Of a stretch of 57,093 nucleotides of DNA, positions 26,593-34,385 are shown piece after piece. The translations under genes and the position numbers were made by a program. The notes beneath the pieces are model-generated. The model searched no databases. It was not told the origin of the DNA and saw only the letters and a list, made by a program, of their open reading frames with translations. Position 1 is the stretch's first letter. Each line of letters starts with the position of its first letter. Origin of the DNA: an uncultured Clostridia bacterium (GTDB lineage: Bacteria; Bacillota; Clostridia; TANB77; CAG-508); assembly GCA_944388705.1 (NCBI GenBank), contig CALXJU010000008.1:1-57093 (forward strand). Reading direction: 5' to 3'.

Positions 26593-27795
26593 TTGAAAAA
26601 AAGTAAAAAGATTATATTAATTATATTAGTCTCATTAATATCAATATATATAATATATGCAATATACCTATTAATCACTAATCCAGTAGATACATATGTA
26701 ATAAAAAAAGGAACTTTAGCACAAGAAGAACCTGGGATTGGATATATAATAAGAAATGAAAAAGTTATAAAAGGAGAAAATTACGAAAATGGTATATATT
26801 CGATAGTATCAGAAGGGCAAAAAGTTGGAAATGGTGATTCTATATTTAGGTATTATAGTGATAGTGAAAAAGAAATAACGCAAAAGCTTAATGAGTTAAA
26901 TTATAAAATACAGGAATTACTAGAAAAAGAAGAAAATAATACACCATCAGCAGATATAAAATCAATAGAAAATCAGATAGAAGATAAATTAGTAAATACA
27001 AGAATATTAAATAATATACAAGAAATAAATGATTATAAAGACAGTATAGATAGTTTAATAAGTAAAAAAATTGATTTTATTGGAGATGTGACCACAAATT
27101 CAGAAATTAAACAATTAGTTGCACAGAAAAAAGAATATGAAAAACAATTAAAAAATGGAGCAGAATATAAAAAAGCAGAAATGAGTGGAATTGTATCATA
27201 TAGAGTTGACGGATTAGAAGAAGAATTGACAGAAGAAAATTTTAACAATTTAACAGAAGAATATTTAGATAATCTTGATTTAAAAACAGGGCAAATAGTT
27301 GCAACTAGTAATGAATGTGGAAAAATAATAGATAATTTTAATTGTTATATTGCAGTAACAACCGATTCAGAAGAAGGAATGTCATCAGAAGTCGGAGATA
27401 GTGTACAAATAAGAATTTCAGATAAAGAAAAGGTTGATGCAGAAATAGCACAAATAAATGAAGAAAGTGGAAAAAGAACAATAATATTTAAACTTAATCA
27501 AATGACTGAAAACCTTATAAATCACAGAAAAATTGCAATCGACATAATTTGGTGGGATGAATCAGGATTAAAAGTACCAAATCAAGCATTAATAGAGGAA
27601 AATGGATTATATTATGTATTAAGAAATAGAGCAGGGGTACAATCAAAAATATTGGTAAAAGTAACATTTAAAACAGATAAATTCTCAATAATAGAATCTT
27701 ATCAAACAGAGGAATTACAAGAATTAGGAATTAGTGAAGATGAAATAAAAAATTATAAAAAAATAAATAATTATGATGAAATAATGTTACAGTAA
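26593..27795 (+). CDS. HlyD-like membrane fusion protein next to sepF
   Basis: 400 aa, TTG start behind AAGGAG. One N-terminal membrane helix (about 7-27), then a lipoyl-like beta region (YVIKKGTLAQEEPGIGYIIR, IVSEGQKVGNGDSIFRYY), a coiled coil with an EKEENNTPSAD hinge (about 95-190), and a C-terminal beta-barrel part ending ALIEENGLYYVLRNRAGV. This is the adaptor layout of HlyD/efflux subunits, but no ABC or MFS partner is nearby. The next gene is sepF, and HlyD-like genes beside sepF are known in Clostridia, so a role in division or envelope assembly is possible (inference). Confidence 0.8.
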   Translation: MKKSKKIILIILVSLISIYIIYAIYLLITNPVDTYVIKKGTLAQEEPGIGYIIRNEKVIKGENYENGIYSIVSEGQKVGNGDSIFRYYSDSEKEITQKLNELNYKIQELLEKEENNTPSADIKSIENQIEDKLVNTRILNNIQEINDYKDSIDSLISKKIDFIGDVTTNSEIKQLVAQKKEYEKQLKNGAEYKKAEMSGIVSYRVDGLEEELTEENFNNLTEEYLDNLDLKTGQIVATSNECGKIIDNFNCYIAVTTDSEEGMSSEVGDSVQIRISDKEKVDAEIAQINEESGKRTIIFKLNQMTENLINHRKIAIDIIWWDESGLKVPNQALIEENGLYYVLRNRAGVQSKILVKVTFKTDKFSIIESYQTEELQELGISEDEIKNYKKINNYDEIMLQ

Positions 27796-27866
27796 TGTTA
27801 CAAAAATATTAAATTTGTATTACAATACAAAAAACTATTGACAAAAAACAAAAAAAGTAAGATACT
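27786..27866 (+). promoter_or_regulatory. sepF promoter region with GTTACA repeats
   Basis: GTTACA occurs at 27786-27791 and 27797-27802, 11 bp apart; read on the other strand this is TGTAAC-N5-TGTAAC, the form of a WalR box. A third TTACA lies 22 bp further (27820-27824). TTGACA (27838-27843) is the -35 and GATACT (27861-27866) the likely -10 after 17 bp. The first repeat lies within the last codons of the upstream gene. WalR control is inferred only. Confidence 0.5.
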
Positions 27867-27915
27867 ATATGCGAAACGAGAATACAAAAGTGTAAAAATA
27901 TTAGGAGGTTAGAAA

Positions 27916-28407
27916 ATGGCAGGAGCTATAATGGACAAAGTATGGGGCCTATTTGGAATGGACCAAGGAGAAAATGAAGAAGTTGAAGATGAAGATATCT
28001 ATGATTATGATGACAGAACAGAATACGAAAACAATAATAATGAAGAAGAAGACAGAAAAATCTTTGGAAGAAAAGGAAAAGTAGTACCAATGACTGCACA
28101 AAGCCAGTCAGTAAAAATGGTTATATCACAACCAACTACATTTGAGCAATCAGAAGAAATATGTAGTTTATTAAAAGACAAAAAATCAGTAATAGTTAAC
28201 TTAGAATATGTTAATAAAGATGTTGCTAGAAGAATAGTTGACTTTATTAGTGGTGGAGTATATGCTTTAGATGGTCATATTCAAAAAATATCAAATTCAA
28301 TATTTTTAATAGCACCAATGAATTATGAAATCACAAATGAGATGGCAAGAGAAGAAATCAAAAGCAAACTTTCTGTTTCTTGGTTAAAAAATAATAGCAT
28401 AAACTAG
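27916..28407 (+). CDS. sepF: Cell division protein SepF
   Basis: 163 aa. Starts MAGAIMDKVWGLFGM, the N-terminal amphipathic helix that binds the membrane, followed by an acidic linker (about 17-55). The DUF552 core covers ~65-155: VKMVISQPTTFEQSEEICSLL, VIVNLEYVNKDVARRIVDFI, GGVYALDGHIQKISNSIFLIAP. SepF polymerises into rings that link FtsZ to the membrane and shape the septum. AGGAGG precedes the ATG. divIVA follows at once; ylmG and ylmH, usually between them in Bacillus, are absent. Confidence 0.95.
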   Translation: MAGAIMDKVWGLFGMDQGENEEVEDEDIYDYDDRTEYENNNNEEEDRKIFGRKGKVVPMTAQSQSVKMVISQPTTFEQSEEICSLLKDKKSVIVNLEYVNKDVARRIVDFISGGVYALDGHIQKISNSIFLIAPMNYEITNEMAREEIKSKLSVSWLKNNSIN

Positions 28408-28444
28408 GAGTATAATGTCACAAATAGAACGGAGGCTATCCAAT

Positions 28445-28930
28445 ATGATTACACCATTAGATATAGAAAATAAAAAATTTAATAAACAAATGATGAATGG
28501 ATACAATGTTGAAGAAGTAGATGATTTTTTAGATCAACTAGTAGAAGATTATGGGAAAAATTATAAGGATTTAGCTACAATGACATCAAAAGTAGAAGAA
28601 TTAACAAATAGTTTAAATCATTATAAAAATATAGAAACTACATTACAAAATACTTTAGTAATGGCACAAACAACAGCAGAAGAAGTAAAAAATGTAGCAA
28701 AACAACAATCAGAGCAGATAATAAATGAAGCAAAAAAACAAGCTGATGATATGCTAAAAATATCTAAAGAAGATTCAAGAAAAACATTAAATAATTTAGA
28801 AGAACAAATAAGAATAAAAGAAAAAGAATTAGATGATATGAAAAAACAATTTGATATATATAAAGCAAAGATGGAATCATTATTATTATCACAATTAGAA
28901 TTAATAAAAGAAATAAATAAAGAAGAATAA
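28445..28930 (+). CDS. divIVA: Cell division initiation protein DivIVA
   Basis: 161 aa. The start at 28445 gives the standard N terminus MITPLDIENKKFNKQ and has GGAGG 9 bp upstream; an earlier in-frame ATG at 28415 would add ten residues not seen in the family. The N-terminal membrane-curvature domain (NGYNVEEVDDFLDQLVEDY) is followed by a long coiled coil to the end. It marks negatively curved membrane at septum and poles and guides division or peptidoglycan growth. A terminator follows, so hlyD-like, sepF and divIVA end here. Confidence 0.95.
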   Translation: MITPLDIENKKFNKQMMNGYNVEEVDDFLDQLVEDYGKNYKDLATMTSKVEELTNSLNHYKNIETTLQNTLVMAQTTAEEVKNVAKQQSEQIINEAKKQADDMLKISKEDSRKTLNNLEEQIRIKEKELDDMKKQFDIYKAKMESLLLSQLELIKEINKEE

Positions 28931-28946
28931 ACACAAAAGAAAAGAT

Positions 28947-28975
28947 AGGGAGTCTATTAAGACGCCTTATTTTTG
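28947..28975 (+). terminator. Terminator after divIVA
   Basis: AGGGAGTCT (28947-28955) pairs with AGACGCCTT (28960-28968) with one mismatch and one G-T pair, followed by ATTTTTG. Confidence 0.7.
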
Positions 28976-28987
28976 TATATGTTTTTT

Positions 28988-29067
28988 ATTACAAATGTTA
29001 CAGAAATATTAAATGTATATTACAATTTGGTTAATAGTCTTGACAATAAAGAAAAAAAGAATAAAAT
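28988..29067 (+). promoter_or_regulatory. rsmD promoter region, similar to that of sepF
   Basis: TTACA copies at 28989, 28998 and 29020. From TGTTACA through AATATTAAAT to ATTACAAT the sequence is nearly the same as upstream of sepF, with the same 22-bp spacing between the last two TTACA. TTGACA (29040-29045) and TAAAAT (29062-29067) are 16 bp apart. Confidence 0.5.
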
Positions 29068-29091
29068 ATTAGTATAGGAAGAAAGGACAAA

Positions 29092-29649
29092 ATGAGAATA
29101 ATAAGTGGAAAAGCAAGAGGAACAAAATTATATACATTAGAAGGTAATAATACAAGACCGACATTAGATAGGGTAAAAGAATCTATATTTAATATAATTC
29201 AAGGAGAAATTGAAGAAGCAATTGTATTAGATTTATTTGCAGGAAGTGGAGCAATAGGATTAGAAATGCTAAGTAGAGGAGCAAAAAAAGCAATATTATG
29301 TGATAAATCAAAAAATGCAATTCAAATAATAAAAAAGAATATAGAAAAGACCCATATGCAAGAAAAAGCAGAAGTATATAACATGGATTTTGAACAATGT
29401 TTAGAAAAAAATAAAAATCAAAAATTTGATATAATTTACATTGACCCACCATATGAAACAGATTTTATTATGAAAGCATTAGAAAAAATAGTAAAACTAG
29501 ATATAATAAAATCAAAAGGGAAAATTATATTAGAAACAGATAATGAATTAAGAATTTTAAAACAAATAGAAAATATAGATGTAGAAATAGTTGACAAAAG
29601 AAAATATGGAAGAGCTACAATAATATTTTTAAACAGAAAGTACGACTAG
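29092..29649 (+). CDS. rsmD: 16S rRNA (guanine966-N2)-methyltransferase RsmD
   Basis: 185 aa, usual length. MRIISGKARGTKL and TRPTLDRVKESIFNII are the typical RsmD start; the SAM-binding VLDLFAGSGAIGLEMLSRGA lies near residues 45-64 and the catalytic motif IYIDPPYE near residue 120. It methylates N2 of G966 in 16S rRNA during 30S assembly. In most Firmicutes coaD follows; here it is replaced by a coiled-coil protein gene 13 bp downstream. Confidence 0.95.
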   Translation: MRIISGKARGTKLYTLEGNNTRPTLDRVKESIFNIIQGEIEEAIVLDLFAGSGAIGLEMLSRGAKKAILCDKSKNAIQIIKKNIEKTHMQEKAEVYNMDFEQCLEKNKNQKFDIIYIDPPYETDFIMKALEKIVKLDIIKSKGKIILETDNELRILKQIENIDVEIVDKRKYGRATIIFLNRKYD

Positions 29650-29662
29650 AAAGGGGTAAACA

Positions 29663-30166
29663 ATGGAAATATTTACATTATTAGAAACTTTAGAAGATAT
29701 TTTAGAAAATAGTAAAAAACTGCCATTTACAAGTAAAGGAATGGTAGATAAAGAAGAGATGCTTGAAATAATAAAAGAAATAAGAATTAAACTTCCTGAT
29801 GAATTAAAACAAGCAAAATGGGTAAAAGAAGAAAGACAAAGAATATTAGTTGAGGCTCAAAAAGAAGCAGATGGAATAGTAAAAGAAGCAGAAAATAGAA
29901 TAATTGCTATGATAGATGAACATGAAATAACAAGAAAAGCATATGAGCAAAAGGCCGAAATAATAGAAACTGCAAATGAAATGTCTAGAGAAATATCTCA
30001 AGGAACAAAAGAATATGCAAATAATTTATTAAACACAACAGAAAATGTATTAACTGACACATTAGCAAAACTAGAAAAAAATATTGGGGAAGCTATGAAC
30101 CTAATGGAAATGTCATTAGAAGATACAATAAAGACAATTCAAAACAGTAAAAAAGAACTTCAATAA
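29663..30166 (+). CDS. Coiled-coil protein downstream of rsmD
   Basis: 167 aa, soluble. N-terminal part MEIFTLLETLEDILENSKKLPFTSKG, then a long charged helix (about 55-110: EERQRILVEAQKEADGIVKEAENRI) and a second amphipathic helix region to the end. Small proteins of this type, often labelled ATPase or V-type ATPase subunit-like because of the helix, lie between rsmD/coaD and other genes in many Firmicutes; the function is unknown. AAAGGGG precedes the ATG. A strong terminator follows 5 bp after the stop. Confidence 0.75.
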   Translation: MEIFTLLETLEDILENSKKLPFTSKGMVDKEEMLEIIKEIRIKLPDELKQAKWVKEERQRILVEAQKEADGIVKEAENRIIAMIDEHEITRKAYEQKAEIIETANEMSREISQGTKEYANNLLNTTENVLTDTLAKLEKNIGEAMNLMEMSLEDTIKTIQNSKKELQ

Positions 30167-30170
30167 AATA

Positions 30171-30223
30171 AAAAAACGATGAGCCTCTTTCAATGAAAAG
30201 TTGAACATAACTCATCGTTTTTT
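30171..30223 (+). terminator. Terminator between the coiled-coil gene and ftsK
   Basis: A 13-bp stem: AAAAAACGATGAG (30171-30183) with CTCATCGTTTTTT (30211-30223). The 27-nt loop can form a small inner hairpin. It would work in both directions. Confidence 0.85.
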
Positions 30224-30261
30224 AGAGTAAGAAAAAAATGCAAAATGAAAGGAAGTCGAAA

Positions 30262-32652
30262 ATGGCAAGAAAAAAATATAGAGGAAAGAGAGTAAAAAAG
30301 GAAACACCAGATTTAGGAGTAATAATAACAATAATATTTAGTATATTACTAACAGTATTAATATACACAGAATCAGGATATATAGGAATGGTATTAAGTG
30401 ACTTTTTTGGTGGTATGTTTGGAATAATAAAATATGTATTGCCAATAGGTTCATTTGCAGTAGCTGTCAAAATGGCATGTAAAGATGATGATGGATATTT
30501 ATCATCAAAAATATTTCAATATACCCTATTATTAATATTTATCTCAATAATATTAAGTGTATATGAAATATGTGATGGACAAATAGATATAAATCAGAAT
30601 ATATCAGATGTAGTAAAACATGCATATCAACTTGGAGAAAATAACATAGGAGGAGGAGCATTAGGCACAATTGCAGCAGTGCCATTATTTAAATTATTTG
30701 ATAAAATAGGAACAATTATTTTATGTATAGGTGTATCACTTATATTGTTTGCAACAACATTTGGAATAGATATTTCTGGAATAATAAGTAATTGGATACA
30801 ATCAGGAGTAGAAAAAAGAAAACAAAAACAAGAACAAAAATTAGTAGAAAAACAAGAACAAGAAATTGAAAAAGAAAGAAAAAGAGAAAAAACAATAAAA
30901 GAAAATAGAAAAGCATATTTAGATATAGAAGAAACTGAACCAGAGCAAGAACAAATAAAAATAAATTTAAATGGTAGAACAATTGAAGAAGAGCCTAAGA
31001 AAAAGAAAAAATTCAAACATGGTAAAGATGATATAGTACCATTAGGAATGGAAAAACAAGAAAAAGAGAAAATCGAACCAGATTTTATAGAAAATAATTT
31101 GTTTAAACAAGAAGAAGAGAAAAAAGAAGAAAAAGTAAAAGAAGTATTACAATTAGAACATGCAATAGCAGTTGAAGATGAATATTATGAATATCCACCA
31201 ATAGAATTATTAAGTAAAGGAAGTCCAAAAGCAATAAAAGGTGGAGCAAAAGCATTAACAGATATAGCCACAAAACTTCAAAAAACATTATACAGTTTTG
31301 GAGTACAAGCAAAAGTAGAAAATGTATCAGTAGGACCTGCAATAACAAGATATGAATTAAAACCAGCAGAAGGAGTTCGTGTTAGTAAAATAGCAAACTT
31401 AGCTGATGATATAGCATTAAATCTAGCTGCAGAAACAATAAGAATTGAAGCACCTATACCAGGAAAACAAGCAGTAGGAATAGAAGTGCCAAACACAGAA
31501 AAAGAAACAGTGCATTTTAGAGATGTAGTAGAAAGTGATGAATTCCAAGACAGTAAATCAAAATTAAGTGTAGCATTAGGAAAAGATGTTGCAGGAAATA
31601 TGGCAATAGCAGATATAGCAAAAATGCCACATGCATTAATAGCTGGTGCAACAGGTTCAGGAAAAAGTGTATGTATAAATACAATAATATCAAGTATCAT
31701 TTATAAAGCAAAACCAAGTGAAGTAAAATTAGTAATGGTAGACCCTAAAGTTGTAGAATTATCAGTATATAATGGAATACCACATCTATTAATACCGGTT
31801 GTAACAGACCCAAGAAAAGCAGCAGGGGCATTAGCATGGGCCGTACAAGAAATGGATAATAGATATAATGTATTTGCACAAAAAGGGGTAAGAGACTTAA
31901 AAGGATATAATGCATTAATAGAAAAAGAAGAAGGAATTGGAAAACTACCACAAATAGTTATAATAATAGATGAGTTAGCAGATTTAATGATGGTAGCAGC
32001 AAAAGAAGTAGAAGACTCAATATGTAGATTAGCACAAAAAGCAAGAGCTGCTGGAATGCATTTAATAATTGCTACACAACGTCCATCAGTAGATGTAATA
32101 ACAGGTATAATTAAAGCAAATATACCATCAAGAATTGCATTTGCAGTATCATCACAAGTAGATTCAAGAACAATATTAGACCAAATAGGAGCAGAAAAAC
32201 TATTAGGAAAAGGTGATATGTTATTTTATCCATCAGGAGCTCCAAAGCCAACAAGAATACAAGGTGCATTTGTATCAGATGATGAGGTAGAAAAAATAGT
32301 ATCATTTGTAAAATCAAATGGTGAAGCTAAATATAGTGAAGACATACTAGAATCAATAGAAAATAGTAATAAAACAGATAAAGAACTTGCAGAAGAAGCT
32401 TCTGTAGATGATGATACAGACCCATTATTAATGGAGGCAATAGATGTAGTTGTAGAAACAGGACAAGCATCAACATCATTTATTCAAAGAAGATTTAAAG
32501 TTGGTTATGCGAGAGCTGGAAGAATTATAGACCAAATGGAAGAAAGAGGAGTTATTTCAGGATATCAAGGAAGTAAACCTCGTCAAGTTTTGATGACACC
32601 TGAAAGATTGGCTGAATTGAAGATGGGAACAGCACCAGAAGCAGAAGGGTAA
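30262..32652 (+). CDS. ftsK: DNA translocase FtsK/SpoIIIE
   Basis: 796 aa. The start at 30262 has AAAGGAAG upstream; an in-frame ATG at 30238 has no ribosome site. Four N-terminal membrane helices lie within about residues 20-175, then a charged linker to ~300. The motor domain has the Walker A GATGSGKSVCINT near 460 and Walker B IIIDELADLMM near 570, plus ATQRPSVDVITG. The C-terminal winged-helix gamma domain (about 716-785: DPLLMEAIDVVVETGQAS, GYARAGRIIDQMEERG) reads chromosome orientation sequences. It pumps DNA through the septum in division or sporulation; sequence alone does not separate FtsK from SpoIIIE. No promoter is obvious. A tandem repeat array follows. Confidence 0.95.
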   Translation: MARKKYRGKRVKKETPDLGVIITIIFSILLTVLIYTESGYIGMVLSDFFGGMFGIIKYVLPIGSFAVAVKMACKDDDGYLSSKIFQYTLLLIFISIILSVYEICDGQIDINQNISDVVKHAYQLGENNIGGGALGTIAAVPLFKLFDKIGTIILCIGVSLILFATTFGIDISGIISNWIQSGVEKRKQKQEQKLVEKQEQEIEKERKREKTIKENRKAYLDIEETEPEQEQIKINLNGRTIEEEPKKKKKFKHGKDDIVPLGMEKQEKEKIEPDFIENNLFKQEEEKKEEKVKEVLQLEHAIAVEDEYYEYPPIELLSKGSPKAIKGGAKALTDIATKLQKTLYSFGVQAKVENVSVGPAITRYELKPAEGVRVSKIANLADDIALNLAAETIRIEAPIPGKQAVGIEVPNTEKETVHFRDVVESDEFQDSKSKLSVALGKDVAGNMAIADIAKMPHALIAGATGSGKSVCINTIISSIIYKAKPSEVKLVMVDPKVVELSVYNGIPHLLIPVVTDPRKAAGALAWAVQEMDNRYNVFAQKGVRDLKGYNALIEKEEGIGKLPQIVIIIDELADLMMVAAKEVEDSICRLAQKARAAGMHLIIATQRPSVDVITGIIKANIPSRIAFAVSSQVDSRTILDQIGAEKLLGKGDMLFYPSGAPKPTRIQGAFVSDDEVEKIVSFVKSNGEAKYSEDILESIENSNKTDKELAEEASVDDDTDPLLMEAIDVVVETGQASTSFIQRRFKVGYARAGRIIDQMEERGVISGYQGSKPRQVLMTPERLAELKMGTAPEAEG

Positions 32653-32826
32653 TTTGGGAAATTTGGGGACGGTTCTCAAATTTCCCAAAGGGAAAAAAGA
32701 GAACCGTCCCCAAATTGCCAAAAGGGAAAAAAGAGAACCGTCCCCAAATTGCCAAAAGGGAAAAAAGAGAACCGTCCCCAAATTGCCAAAAAGGAAAAAA
32801 GGGGACAGGTCCCAAATTTACCAAAG
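32653..32826. repeat. GGGACGGTTCT hairpin and 34-bp tandem repeat array
   Basis: A 13-bp hairpin TTTGGGAAATTTG (32653-32665) / CAAATTTCCCAAA (32677-32689) carries GGGGACGGTTCTC at its tip. Three perfect 34-bp units follow at 32690, 32724 and 32758, each GGGAAAAAAGAGAACCGTCCCC plus AAATTGCCAAAA, then a degenerate fourth unit to 32826. GAGAACCGTCCCC is the reverse complement of the sequence in the first hairpin, so the array can fold in alternative ways. It fills the gap between ftsK and the next gene. GGGACGGTTCT-type repeats are widespread in Firmicutes. No unique spacers exist, so it is not CRISPR. Confidence 0.88.
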
Positions 32827-32838
32827 AAAGGAGAAGAT

Positions 32839-34371
32839 ATGTTAGAAAAATTCATAAAAAGAGATAATAATGAAGAACTTGAAAAAATATTAGAAGAAAA
32901 ACAAGTAGAAGAACAAGCTAAAAATCTTCTCTTAGGAATATTATATAAAATAGAAGTATCATATAGAGATTATAAAAAAGCAAAAGTAACCCCAAAAACA
33001 CAAAAGCAATATGTAGAGGAAATATTAAGAAATATAGAAAGAAAAGCAAAACAAATAAAAATAGTAAAATTAACTACAAAACTTGCAGATGAAAAAATAC
33101 AAAAAGAATTAGAGGAAAAAAAGTTTTATGTAGGCGATAGAGAAATAATAGCATATCCAATAGAAGAAAAAATATTATATGCTATAGAAAAAAATTCAAA
33201 TAATAAAAGAATAGTAAGTAATAGATATGGGATTTCAACAATGCCAATATCAAATATAATAAATATAGGAAAAAATTTAGATAGAGTAGAAGTATTAAGA
33301 GATTTTAATGGATGGTCATGGACAACAATAAAAACAGAAATAGAAAGTATAAAAGCAAATTTAATATATCAAACAATTAGAATATTATTAGGAGAAGAGT
33401 TTTTAGATTCATGGACTCAGGATGTTGATGGAATAATAGATTATATTCAAATAATGAAAGAAGAGTTAATACCCAAATATGGTGAAGAAATTACAGAAAA
33501 ATTTATAGAAAAATTAGAGCAAATTGCGATAATAAATGAAATAGAAGAAAAACCAGATTATAAAATAAATGTAATAGAAGAATTAAAGAAAATAGAAATA
33601 AAATCAGAAGAATTTAAAAATACAAAAGATAAAGTACAAGAAATAACAAATAAAAAGAAAAAAGCATCAAAAGAAATAGAGGAAATAGAAAAAATATTAA
33701 ATCAAGAAAGTAAAATACAAGAAGAATATACAAGAAGAAATAAAGGAGTACCATTAGAAAAGAAAATATTTAGTATAAAAGTATTAAAACAACAATTAAA
33801 TGATAGAAAACAACAATTGTTAAATGAAATTGAAGAAAGTAATTATTTATTAAATCCTAGAAATTATATAAATGAAAAAAATAAAATAGAAAAAGAAAAA
33901 GAACAATTAGAAGTAGTAATATTAAATGATGAAGAAAGAGAGCAAATTTTAATAGAATTTGAGAAAATATTTTTACATTGTTTTGAACAAATAGTAAATA
34001 AAGTAAATATCAAACAGCCAGAAGAAATATCAAAATTAATATATCAATTTAGATATTACATGTTATTACCATTTAATCATGAAAAAAATATAAAAGATGT
34101 AAAACAGTTAGAACAAGAAATAGAAATAGTAGAAAGAAAATTAATGAAAACAGCAATAGAAAATAAAATAATAGTAGATATACCATTCGAAATAATGAAA
34201 CATATATTTGAAACTAGGATAATAGAATTAGAAGAATTATATTATAAAATAACAAGTGAATTTGAAAAAAATTATGTTCAAATTTTTGATGAAAACATAA
34301 CAGAGGAAAAATTTGAAATCAATTTAAATGAAAAAACAAAAATAAACAAAAAGATAAAAATATTTATATAA
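32839..34371 (+). CDS. Hypothetical large coiled-coil protein
   Basis: 510 aa. The start at 32839 has AAAGGAG 6 bp upstream; the frame runs back through the repeat array, but that part encodes low-complexity Lys/Pro sequence and is not counted. The protein is soluble and very rich in Lys, Glu and Ile. A globular N-terminal half (about 1-230) includes ISTMPISNIINIGKNLDRVEVLRDFNGWSW; a long coiled coil covers about 265-390; a helical C-terminal part follows. No enzyme motif, signal peptide or membrane span was seen. I do not recognise it. It lies 14 bp upstream of a beta-CASP nuclease gene and is probably co-transcribed with it. Confidence 0.75.
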   Translation: MLEKFIKRDNNEELEKILEEKQVEEQAKNLLLGILYKIEVSYRDYKKAKVTPKTQKQYVEEILRNIERKAKQIKIVKLTTKLADEKIQKELEEKKFYVGDREIIAYPIEEKILYAIEKNSNNKRIVSNRYGISTMPISNIINIGKNLDRVEVLRDFNGWSWTTIKTEIESIKANLIYQTIRILLGEEFLDSWTQDVDGIIDYIQIMKEELIPKYGEEITEKFIEKLEQIAIINEIEEKPDYKINVIEELKKIEIKSEEFKNTKDKVQEITNKKKKASKEIEEIEKILNQESKIQEEYTRRNKGVPLEKKIFSIKVLKQQLNDRKQQLLNEIEESNYLLNPRNYINEKNKIEKEKEQLEVVILNDEEREQILIEFEKIFLHCFEQIVNKVNIKQPEEISKLIYQFRYYMLLPFNHEKNIKDVKQLEQEIEIVERKLMKTAIENKIIVDIPFEIMKHIFETRIIELEELYYKITSEFEKNYVQIFDENITEEKFEINLNEKTKINKKIKIFI

Positions 34372-34385
34372 AGGAGAATTTTTAT

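Noticed and set aside
32690..32826. Regular 34-bp repeats that look CRISPR-like
   Set aside because: Units are directly adjacent with no unique spacers and there are no cas genes; it is a simple tandem repeat of a GGGACGGTTCT-type element.
32749..32838. N-terminal extension of the 510-aa protein through the repeat array
   Set aside because: The extension is just translated repeat DNA, while AAAGGAG sits at the right distance from the ATG at 32839.
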